Assembly (NCBI GenBank): GCA_945918815.1
Contig: CAMEIU010000041.1
Coordinates: forward strand, 1-13,621
DNA: 13,621 bases
DNA from: an uncultured Clostridia bacterium
GTDB lineage: Bacteria; Bacillota; Clostridia; Oscillospirales; Oscillospiraceae
Direction of reading: 5' to 3'
Positions 1 to 5,330 of the stretch are shown piece by piece (the first letter of the stretch is position 1; each line of letters begins with the position of its first letter). The notes beneath the pieces were generated by a model. The model saw only the letters and a list, made by a program, of their open reading frames with translations. It had not been told where the DNA came from and ran no database searches. The translations under genes and the position numbers were made by a program.

Positions 1-1140
1 GGGGCGGACGCCGGTTTCAGCGAAGTGTTTTGCGGCCTGGGCGGCGTCGGCGCAGAGAAATTCCGCGTTTTCCACCTGGTTTCGTTTGGCGTTCTCCTTG
101 GCGTCCTCGATGGCCTGGGAGATGATCTCCACGCCGACCACCTTCCCGGCGGCTTTGGCCAGGATCAGGGAGATGGTGCCGGTGCCGCAGTACAGGTCCA
201 GAACCGTCTCCTTGCCCGTCAGACCTGCCTGTTGGACGGCGGCCTCGTAGAGCTGCTCGGCCTGGTCGTGGTTCACCTGGTAGAAGGACCGGGGGGAGAG
301 GCGGAACCGGAGGCCGCAGAGGACGTCCTCAATATACCCCGGTCCGTACAAATTGACAAACCGGTCGCCCAGGACGGCGTTGCCGGGCTTTTTGTGGATG
401 CTCAGACACACCACCGCCAGGTTGTCCACATTTGTCCCCAGGTTTTCCACAAGCTCTTTTTTATGTGCAACCGAATCGCCGTTGATGGTCAGGCACACCA
501 GCACCTGGCCCGTGGCTTTGGCCGTGCGGACGTAGATGTGCCGCACCAGGCCCTGATGGGTGGTCTCGTCATAGACGGGAATCTCATACTTACGCATCCA
601 GCGGACCACGGTTTCCCTGGCCCGGTCTGCCGCCTCGGTCTGAATCCGGCAGTTTTCCACAGGCACCACCTGGTGGGTCCGCTGGCGGAAGAAGCCGGCC
701 TCCGGTTTCCCATGGACCATGCCCACGGGATACTGGGCCTTGTTGCGGTAGCCGGTCTCTTCGGGGCTGCCGGTGATGGGCACCTGCTCCACCGGGAAGC
801 CGCCGATGCGCCGGAGGGCGTCGGCCACCCTTTGGGCCTTGGCCGCCAGCTCTTCTTCATAGTTCATGTGCCAGAAGACGCAGCCGCCGCACTGGCCCAC
901 ATAGGGACAGTCCGGCCAGACCCGCATGGGACTTGCCTCCAGGACCCGGTCCAGGCGGCCGTAGGCGGCGGTGTGGCCCAGATGCTCGATGGTGATCCGC
1001 ACCCGCTCGCCCCGGATGACCCCCGGCACGAACACCGCCAGACCCTCCACCCGGGCCACGCCCTGGCCCTCGCTGGTATAGCCCTGAATCTCCACCTCCA
1101 GGCTCTGGCCCTTCCGAACCGGATACTGCGTCTGTTTCAC
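1..1140 (-). CDS. rlmD: 23S rRNA (uracil-C5)-methyltransferase RlmD/TrmA family, 3' end cut by window edge
   Basis: SAM-dependent methyltransferase that puts a C5 methyl group on a uridine of 23S rRNA (RlmD/RlmC-type, COG2265). One open frame of 380 codons runs from a GTG at 1140 to the window edge. Residues 1-70 resemble a TRAM RNA-binding domain. C78, C84, C87 (CPYVGQCGGC) and C164 fit the family's [4Fe-4S] ligands. The SAM motif VLDLYCGTGTISLILA lies at about 313-328. The DPPR/catalytic-Cys region is beyond the edge, so activity cannot be judged. The start is chosen from an AAGGAGT ribosome site eight bases upstream and the absence of a better start. The start codon lies inside a parS palindrome. 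A TTGTCA/TACAAT promoter sits about 30 bases upstream. Which uridine is modified (U1939, U747 or another) cannot be told from sequence, so the symbol is a family-level choice. Confidence 0.88.
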   Translation of the reverse strand, partial: MKQTQYPVRKGQSLEVEIQGYTSEGQGVARVEGLAVFVPGVIRGERVRITIEHLGHTAAYGRLDRVLEASPMRVWPDCPYVGQCGGCVFWHMNYEEELAAKAQRVADALRRIGGFPVEQVPITGSPEETGYRNKAQYPVGMVHGKPEAGFFRQRTHQVVPVENCRIQTEAADRARETVVRWMRKYEIPVYDETTHQGLVRHIYVRTAKATGQVLVCLTINGDSVAHKKELVENLGTNVDNLAVVCLSIHKKPGNAVLGDRFVNLYGPGYIEDVLCGLRFRLSPRSFYQVNHDQAEQLYEAAVQQAGLTGKETVLDLYCGTGTISLILAKAAGKVVGVEIISQAIEDAKENAKRNQVENAEFLCADAAQAAKHFAETGVRP

Positions 1141-1148
1141 GTGAAACA
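1133..1148. promoter_or_regulatory. parS centromere site 1 (perfect 16-bp palindrome)
   Basis: TGTTTCACGTGAAACA, a perfect palindrome that matches the Firmicute parS consensus TGTTNCACGTGAAACA. It is the expected loading site for the ParB encoded at 3768-4649. It overlaps the rlmD start: one half lies between the ribosome site and the GTG, the other half encodes the first codons. An identical site lies at 2915-2930. Confidence 0.93.
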
Positions 1149-1171
1149 CTCCTTCTGATTTTCTGCTTCCG

Positions 1172-1200
1172 ATTGTACCACAGGAAAAACCGATTGACAA
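1172..1200 (-). promoter_or_regulatory. Probable sigma-A promoter of rlmD
   Basis: On the minus strand, TTGTCA (1195-1200) is followed after 17 bases by TACAAT (1172-1177), with an upstream TGG that makes an extended -10. The spacing to the GTG start at 1140 gives a leader of roughly 25 bases. Its -35 shares bases with that of the divergent promoter at 1194-1222. Confidence 0.6.
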
Positions 1201-1222
1201 TTGAGATTTGGGAATTGATAAT
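1194..1222 (+). promoter_or_regulatory. Probable sigma-A promoter of the radical SAM gene
   Basis: TTGACA (1194-1199), a 17-base spacer, then GATAAT (1217-1222). The -35 is perfect and the -10 matches five of six. The -35 comes from an ATTGACAATTG string of the type repeated in other gaps of this window. The gene begins at 1330, giving a leader of about 100 bases that contains two hairpin repeats. Confidence 0.5.
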
Positions 1223-1239
1223 AGGAACAGACTGGTACG

Positions 1240-1267
1240 TCATGCGGGCGGCTGATAGCCGCCCCTA
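1240..1267. repeat. Dispersed palindromic repeat, family D, copy 1
   Basis: Contains the hairpin GGGCGGCT-GAT-AGCCGCCC (1246-1264). The 28-base stretch matches 2863-2890 at 26 of 28 positions; the two differences lie in the loop. It sits between the rlmD/radical SAM promoters and the radical SAM gene and has no T-tract, so it is not an evident terminator. Confidence 0.8.
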
Positions 1268-1291
1268 CATATGTCCCGAAAATCAAAAAAA

Positions 1292-1315
1292 TCGTCGCGA
1301 AGCGACACCTTCATT
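1292..1315 (+). repeat. Dispersed hairpin repeat, family A/B, copy 1
   Basis: GTCGCGAAGCGAC (1294-1306) folds as a 5-bp stem with a GAA loop and is followed by ACCTTCATT. The 24 bases are identical to 7299-7322, and 23 of them recur inverted at 10453-10475. It ends just before the AGAGG ribosome site of the radical SAM gene. Confidence 0.85.
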
Positions 1316-1329
1316 ATCAGAGGTATCCT

Positions 1330-2208
1330 ATGCTTGATTATACCCATTGCACCCTCTGTCCCAGACGCTGCGGCGTGGATCGCAGCAGGGGACAGCTGGG
1401 GTTTTGTAAAATGCCCGGTCAATTGCGGGTGGCTCGGGCGGCGGCCCATTATTGGGAGGAGCCGGTGATCTCCGGCAGCTTCGGCAGCGGGACCGTATTT
1501 TTCTCCGGCTGCACTCTGGGCTGTGTGTTCTGTCAAAATCAACATATCAGCCATGAGAATTTTGGCAAGGAGATCACCTCCACCCATCTGCGGGAGATCT
1601 TTGAGCAGCTCATCGACGACGGTGTACAGAACATCAACCTGGTGACGCCCACCCACTTTCTTCCTTCCATTCTCCCGGCTCTGACGCCGAAGCTGCCGGT
1701 GCCGATGGTCTACAACTGCGGCGGCTATGAATCCGTGGAAACCCTGAAAGAATTGGAGGGCCTGGTGGATATCTATCTGCCGGACTTCAAATATTCCGAT
1801 AACCGGTTGGCCGCGAAGCTGTCCAAAGCCCCGGACTATTTTGAGACGGCGTCCGCCGCCATTCTGGAAATGTTCCGGCAGACCGGCCCGGTGGTCATTG
1901 CGGACGACCAGATGCAGAAGGGCGTAATTCTCCGCCATCTGATTTTGCCCGGCTTTGTGGACAACTCCCTGGGGGTTCTGGACTGGGCGGCAGACCATTT
2001 TCAAAAGGGCGACATTCTTTTCAGCCTCATGAGCCAGTATGTGCCCATGGGTCCTGTGCAGCCGCCTTTGGACCGGCGGGTGACAGAGGAGGAATACGAC
2101 GCGGTGCTGAGCTACCTGTGGTTCTTAGGACTGGAGGACGGCTACACCCAGGATTTCCAGGCTGCCACGGAAGAATTTATTCCAAAATGGGACCTGAGCG
2201 GCCTGTAA
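1330..2208 (+). CDS. PflA-like radical SAM protein (COG1313-type)
   Basis: A 292-residue radical SAM protein resembling the pyruvate formate-lyase activase homologues of the PflX/COG1313 type; the substrate of that family is not established. The core cluster motif is C61xxxC65xxC68 (GCTLGCVFCQNQ), which should hold the SAM-binding [4Fe-4S] cluster. An N-terminal set C7xxC10xxxC14 with C26 suggests a second metal or Fe-S site typical of this subgroup. The TIM-barrel strands continue through NLVTPTHF and VDIYLPDFKY. The start at 1330 follows AGAGG by six bases and agrees with the conserved CTLCPRRCG beginning. It stands alone between divergent rlmD and lexA, and no pyruvate formate-lyase or other glycyl radical enzyme is visible nearby, so a role as its activase is not supported here. 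lexA starts 65 bases downstream with its own promoter. Confidence 0.85.
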   Translation: MLDYTHCTLCPRRCGVDRSRGQLGFCKMPGQLRVARAAAHYWEEPVISGSFGSGTVFFSGCTLGCVFCQNQHISHENFGKEITSTHLREIFEQLIDDGVQNINLVTPTHFLPSILPALTPKLPVPMVYNCGGYESVETLKELEGLVDIYLPDFKYSDNRLAAKLSKAPDYFETASAAILEMFRQTGPVVIADDQMQKGVILRHLILPGFVDNSLGVLDWAADHFQKGDILFSLMSQYVPMGPVQPPLDRRVTEEEYDAVLSYLWFLGLEDGYTQDFQAATEEFIPKWDLSGL

Positions 2209-2213
2209 TTCTT

Positions 2214-2227
2214 AGAACAAATGTTTG
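2214..2227. promoter_or_regulatory. Probable LexA operator upstream of lexA
   Basis: AGAACAAATGTTTG follows the Gram-positive SOS box pattern GAAC-N4-GTTC, with one mismatch (GTTT) in the second half. It overlaps the -35 of the lexA promoter, the arrangement expected for autorepression relieved on DNA damage. Confidence 0.65.
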
Positions 2228-2253
2228 CAAAAATTTGAAAGATATGCTATACT
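2225..2253 (+). promoter_or_regulatory. lexA promoter (sigma-A, extended -10)
   Basis: TTGCAA (2225-2230), 17 bases, TATACT (2248-2253), with TGC directly before the -10. The predicted transcript starts near 2260, just ahead of the AGGAGGGG ribosome site and the ATG at 2274, so the leader is very short. Confidence 0.7.
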
Positions 2254-2273
2254 TGGGCCAGGAGGGGATTCCT

Positions 2274-2852
2274 ATGCCGCGCACCACCGACAAGCAGAAA
2301 AAAATCCTGGAATTTCTCAACAGTTATTTTGAAGAAAACGGCTATCCGCCTTCGGTGCGGGAGATCTGCGCCGCCGTGGGCCTGAAATCCACGGCCACGG
2401 TGTCCTACCATCTGAACGAGCTGAAACGCCAGGGCCGCATTCAGGGGGACAGCAGCAAGAAGCGGGCCATATCCCTGCCGGAGACCCAGCGGGTGGGCCG
2501 CATTCCTCTGGTCGGCGTGGTCACGGCCGGTCTGCCCATTCTGGCGGTGGAAAATCAGGAGGGGACCATCCCCTGGGACGGCGACCAGAGCTGCTTTGCC
2601 CTGCGGGTCCGTGGCGACTCCATGATCGGAGCCGGGATTTTGAACGGCGCCAAAGTGGTGGTCCGTCCCCAGCCGGACGCCGACAACGGAGAAATCGTGG
2701 TGGCCCTTCTGGGCGACGAGGCCACGGTAAAGCGGCTCCACCGGGACAAAGACGGAATCTGGCTTCTGCCGGAAAACCCGAATTACGATCCCATCGACGG
2801 ACGGGAAGCGCAGATCTTAGGAAAGGTCAAGGCCGTTATTCGGGAATACTGA
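2274..2852 (+). CDS. lexA: LexA SOS repressor
   Basis: Transcriptional repressor of the SOS DNA-damage response, which self-cleaves when bound to RecA filaments. It has 192 residues, a normal length. The N-terminal winged helix-turn-helix covers about 1-65 (PRTTDKQKKILEFL, then GYPPSVREICAAVGLKSTATV). The cleavage bond is A85-G86 in GVVTAGLP. The S24-type protease domain has the nucleophile S116 in RVRGDSMIGAGI and the base K153 in ATVKRL. The ATG at 2274 is chosen because it follows an AGGAGGGG site and gives the usual MPRTT-type beginning; the frame is open further upstream, but those codons lie in the radical SAM gene and the promoter. A LexA-like box overlaps its own promoter, so autoregulation is likely. 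It ends at 2852, before a repeat and a possible terminator, and appears monocistronic. Confidence 0.96.
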   Translation: MPRTTDKQKKILEFLNSYFEENGYPPSVREICAAVGLKSTATVSYHLNELKRQGRIQGDSSKKRAISLPETQRVGRIPLVGVVTAGLPILAVENQEGTIPWDGDQSCFALRVRGDSMIGAGILNGAKVVVRPQPDADNGEIVVALLGDEATVKRLHRDKDGIWLLPENPNYDPIDGREAQILGKVKAVIREY

Positions 2853-2862
2853 TCCTCGTGCT

Positions 2863-2890
2863 TCATGCGGGCGGCTATTAGCCGCCCCTA
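2863..2890. repeat. Dispersed palindromic repeat, family D, copy 2
   Basis: The hairpin GGGCGGCTA-T-TAGCCGCCC (2869-2887) is a perfect 9-bp inverted repeat. It is the second copy of the element at 1240-1267. The loop base changes extend the pairing by one base pair relative to copy 1. It leads directly into the GC hairpin of the possible lexA terminator. Confidence 0.8.
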
Positions 2891-2912
2891 AAGGGGCGCG
2901 AGGTATTTTTTT
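2883..2912 (+). terminator. Possible intrinsic terminator of lexA
   Basis: The CGCCCC-TAAA-GGGGCG hairpin (2883-2898) is followed, seven bases later, by a run of seven T (2906-2912). The gap between stem and T-run is longer than usual, and the hairpin competes with the family D repeat, so the call is tentative. Confidence 0.4.
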
Positions 2913-2914
2913 AT

Positions 2915-2930
2915 TGTTTCACGTGAAACA
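2915..2930. promoter_or_regulatory. parS centromere site 2 (perfect palindrome)
   Basis: TGTTTCACGTGAAACA, identical to the site at 1133-1148. The palindrome extends to 20 bases, ATTGTTTCACGTGAAACAAT (2913-2932). It lies 17 bases upstream of the parA promoter -35, so ParB spreading from here could also affect parAB transcription; that effect is inferred. Confidence 0.95.
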
Positions 2931-2946
2931 ATTCTGTTTTCCTGTA

Positions 2947-2975
2947 TTGCGTTTTTTTTGAAACCATACTATAAT
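2947..2975 (+). promoter_or_regulatory. parAB promoter
   Basis: A perfect TATAAT (2970-2975) is preceded at 17 bases by TTGCGT (2947-2952), a weak -35 with only TTG conserved. The start should be near 2982, about 25 bases before the parA ATG and ahead of its GGGAGGTG ribosome site. Confidence 0.6.
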
Positions 2976-3006
2976 ATTCACTGCAAAAAAATCTGGGAGG
3001 TGTGCT

Positions 3007-3768
3007 ATGGGCGCGCTGATTGCAATCGTCAATCAAAAAGGCGGCGTGGGGAAGACCACCACGGCGGTCAATCTGACGGCGGCTCTGGCGCAGCGGGGGA
3101 AAAAAGTCCTGCTGTGCGATTTTGATCCCCAGTCCAATGCCACCTCCGGCCTCGGCGTGGAGAAAGGGGAGACGCCTTTTTCCAGCTATGATGTGATCAT
3201 CAACGGCCAACCGGCCAAGGACGCCATCGTCCATACAAAATTCGGCGATCTCCTGCCCTCGTCCCCGGCTTTGTCCGGCGCAGGCGTAGAGCTGGTGTCC
3301 AATCCCAACCGGGAATTTGCCCTGCAAACGGCCTTGAAGCCCGTGATCAGAGAATATGATTATATTTTCATCGACTGCCCGCCGTCCCTGGAGCTTCTGA
3401 CCCTCAACGCCCTGTGCGCGGCGGACAGCATTCTCGTGCCGGTACAGTGCGAATACTATGCCCTGGAGGGGCTCTCCGATCTCATGACCACCCTAAGGGC
3501 CGTGAAGCGGGGCCTCAATCCCAGTCTCTCCATCTTCGGCGTGCTGCTCACCATGTACGACGGCCGCACCAATTTCTCCGCCCAGGTGGCGGAGGAGGTC
3601 CGGCGGCATTTTCCCGGCAAGGTCTTCGCCGCCGTCATTCCCCGGAACGTCCGCCTGTCCGAGGCGCCCAGCCACGGACTGCCCGTGCGGGCCTATGACA
3701 AATTCAGCCGGGGCTGCGCGGCCTATGAGCAGTTGGCCGACGAGATTCTTGAGAAGGAGGGAGCATAA
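3007..3768 (+). CDS. parA: Chromosome-partitioning ATPase ParA (Soj)
   Basis: Deviant Walker-type ATPase that works with ParB-parS to segregate origins, and in B. subtilis also modulates DnaA. It has 253 residues, typical of Soj. The deviant Walker A NQKGGVGKTTT spans 9-19, with signature K11 and catalytic K16. Walker A' is CDFDPQSN (37-44). Walker B is FIDCPPS (121-127). It has no N-terminal DNA-binding extension, so it is the chromosomal rather than plasmid type. The start has GGGAGGTG upstream. It overlaps parB by one base (TAATG), so the two are translationally coupled. It lies about 4 kb left of oriC and is transcribed toward it, unlike soj in B. subtilis, which points away. A parS site sits just upstream of its promoter. 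Confidence 0.96.
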   Translation: MGALIAIVNQKGGVGKTTTAVNLTAALAQRGKKVLLCDFDPQSNATSGLGVEKGETPFSSYDVIINGQPAKDAIVHTKFGDLLPSSPALSGAGVELVSNPNREFALQTALKPVIREYDYIFIDCPPSLELLTLNALCAADSILVPVQCEYYALEGLSDLMTTLRAVKRGLNPSLSIFGVLLTMYDGRTNFSAQVAEEVRRHFPGKVFAAVIPRNVRLSEAPSHGLPVRAYDKFSRGCAAYEQLADEILEKEGA

Positions 3769-4649
3769 TGGCGTCATCCAAGGGCTCCAAGGGCCTGGGA
3801 AAGGGTCTGGGCGCGCTGCTGGGGGATATCTCCGTCAGCCCGTCAGGAGAGGAACAGGTCACGTCCCTGCCTTTGCAGAAGGTGGAGCCAAATCCCTTGC
3901 AGCCGAGAAAAATCTTTGACGAGGAAGAATTGCAGGCCCTGGCCGATTCCATCAGCCAGCACGGCGTCATTCAGCCCCTGACCGTTCGAAAAGGGGAAAA
4001 CGGCTTCTATCAGATCATCGCCGGCGAGCGCCGCTGGCGCGCCGCGCGGCTGGCGGGCCTCCGGGAGATTCCCGTGGTGGTCATCGAGGCCGACGATCAG
4101 AAGGCCATGGAACTGGCCCTCATTGAAAACCTACAGCGGCAGGACCTGAACCCCATGGAAGAGTCCATGGGCTACAAGCAGCTCATGGAGGACTATGGCC
4201 TCACCCAGGAGCAGGTGGCCCAGCAGGTGGGAAAATCCCGCCCCGCCGTGGCCAACAGTCTCCGGTTATTGTCCCTGCCCGCCGGGATCACCCAGTTGGT
4301 CGCCAGCGGCCAGCTGTCCGCCGGACATGCCCGGGCTCTTCTGGTACTCCGCAATCCCAAAGACCAGGAGCGCGCCGCCCAGAAAATCGCGGCCCTGCAG
4401 CTCTCCGTCCGCCAGGCGGAGGTCATGTGCAAAAACATGGCGAGAGCCGCCGAAAAGGCCGAAGAGCCGCCCAAGGAAGCGCCCCTGGAGGTGGACTATG
4501 TGGCCGAATGTGAAAAGACCCTGTCCAAGCGTCTTGGCCGCGGCGTCAAAATCACCCAGGGCAAGCGAAAGGGAAAAGTGGAGCTGGAATTTTACGGCGA
4601 AGAGGATTTGCAGAGAATCTACGAAGCGTTGAATCAGTTGAAGTTTTAA
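3768..4649 (+). CDS. parB: Chromosome-partitioning protein ParB (Spo0J)
   Basis: CTPase clamp that loads at parS, spreads along DNA and recruits SMC. It has 293 residues. The N-terminal GLGKGLGALLGD segment (about 9-20) fits the ParA-stimulating arginine/lysine-containing tail. Box I is around 61-71 (SISQHGVIQPL). Box II, the CTP-binding GERRWRAAR, is at 86-94. ENLQRQDLNPMEE is at 120-132. The helix-turn-helix TQEQVAQQVGKSRPAVANSL is at about 146-165. The C-terminal dimerisation domain is at about 245-293, ending EALNQLKF. It follows parA with a one-base overlap and an AAGGAGGG site inside the parA end. The matching parS sites are at 1133-1148 and 2915-2930. No T-tract terminator follows, so read-through into the next gene is possible. 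Confidence 0.96.
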   Translation: MASSKGSKGLGKGLGALLGDISVSPSGEEQVTSLPLQKVEPNPLQPRKIFDEEELQALADSISQHGVIQPLTVRKGENGFYQIIAGERRWRAARLAGLREIPVVVIEADDQKAMELALIENLQRQDLNPMEESMGYKQLMEDYGLTQEQVAQQVGKSRPAVANSLRLLSLPAGITQLVASGQLSAGHARALLVLRNPKDQERAAQKIAALQLSVRQAEVMCKNMARAAEKAEEPPKEAPLEVDYVAECEKTLSKRLGRGVKITQGKRKGKVELEFYGEEDLQRIYEALNQLKF

Positions 4650-4654
4650 CGAAT

Positions 4655-4691
4655 GCACCCTTGTTCCCCCTGTCAGGGGGCACGAGGATGC
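4655..4691. repeat. Dispersed GC-hairpin repeat, family C, copy 1
   Basis: An outer pair GCACCCT/AGGATGC surrounds an inner CCCCC-TGTCA-GGGGG stem and a CACGAGG string. Related copies are at about 7246-7282 (degenerate), 10493-10527 and 11911-11939 (inverted). It directly follows parB but lacks a T-run. Confidence 0.7.
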
Positions 4692-4708
4692 GACCTGAAA
4701 TGAAATAC

Positions 4709-4748
4709 GTTCCCGAAGGGGACACCATCATTGTCAATTGTCAATTAT
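4709..4748 (+). repeat. Dispersed hairpin repeat, family A/B, copy 2
   Basis: GTTCCC-GAA-GGGGAC (4709-4723) is followed by ACCATCATT and then GTCAATTGTCAATT. It has the same order of modules as the copies at 1292, 7299 and 12244, but a different stem sequence around the same GAA loop. It ends just before the AGAGG ribosome site of the next gene. Confidence 0.75.
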
Positions 4749-4762
4749 TAAAGAGGTATTCT

Positions 4763-5329
4763 ATGAACGAAGAACATCAGAACGAGCAGAGCAAGCCAAC
4801 GGAGAAATCTTCGCTGGACGAGAAGAGAAAAAATGCTCTGCTCCGGTATATCACCATTTTGTTTGCCGTGGCGTTCCTGTTTGTCCTGTTTTCCTTGCTG
4901 CAGCAGTCACGGGATTCCCGGGCCACCATTTCTGAGCTGAATCAGTCCAGCGCCAGCGCCTTGCAGAAGGCGGAGCAGTTGCAGGACACAAACCGGCAGC
5001 TTCAGGAGGACAATGAAGCATTGCAGACTCAGGTGGAGGCCCTGACTGCCCAGGTGGAGGAATTGGAGCAGGAACTGGCGGATCAGCCGGTCCTGGATGA
5101 CGACATTGCCGGGGCCATCATGCGGCTCCAGCAGGAGGTCCAGACTGCCAAGGGAAAAACCCAGGAAGCCTATGAGCTGCTGCTGCAAGCCATGGAGCTG
5201 TATACCCCAGGCTCCCAGGAGGGCAACGTAGCCTTCTCCAAGGCCATGGATAATCTGGAAAATCTCAAGGACTATCTCGGTGAAGCCGGCCTTGAGGAAT
5301 ACAATCGTTTATTGGAAAAGGGAGAGTAA
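4763..5329 (+). CDS. Unrecognised single-pass membrane protein with coiled coil
   Basis: A 188-residue protein that I do not recognise. Residues 1-27 are highly charged (MNEEHQNEQSKPTEKSSLDE). A hydrophobic segment at about 28-46 (RYITILFAVAFLFVLFSLL) should be a signal anchor. Residues 54-108 are a Q/E-rich coiled coil with heptad leucines (LQDTNRQLQEDNEALQTQVE). Residues 110-188 look like acidic alpha-helices (AYELLLQAMELYTPGS). The short, charged but net-acidic N-terminus leaves topology uncertain; an outside C-terminus is more usual for such proteins. The ATG at 4763 is chosen because it follows AGAGGT and begins after the repeat; an open frame continues upstream only through repeat sequence. 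The stop is one base before the serS ATG, so it is probably co-translated with serS. It could take part in cell-envelope or division work, but nothing here proves that. Confidence 0.8.
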   Translation: MNEEHQNEQSKPTEKSSLDEKRKNALLRYITILFAVAFLFVLFSLLQQSRDSRATISELNQSSASALQKAEQLQDTNRQLQEDNEALQTQVEALTAQVEELEQELADQPVLDDDIAGAIMRLQQEVQTAKGKTQEAYELLLQAMELYTPGSQEGNVAFSKAMDNLENLKDYLGEAGLEEYNRLLEKGE

Positions 5330-5330
5330 C

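Noticed and set aside
25..1158. Long plus-strand frame of 377 codons
   Set aside because: It is antisense to rlmD in a GC-rich gene and has no recognisable domain; it reads through the rlmD promoter side with low-complexity H/G/L-rich sequence.
489..1243. Two overlapping minus-strand reading frames that look like a frameshifted gene
   Set aside because: A third minus-strand frame is open from 1140 to the window edge and encodes the Fe-S and SAM motifs of RlmD; the two others are shadows.
2118..2273. Upstream extension of LexA
   Set aside because: It would start inside the radical SAM gene and translate through the promoter; the ATG at 2274 has the ribosome site and the family N-terminus.
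4661..4762. Upstream extension of the membrane coiled-coil protein
   Set aside because: The extension is made of repeat sequence (families C and A); the ATG at 4763 has its own ribosome site.
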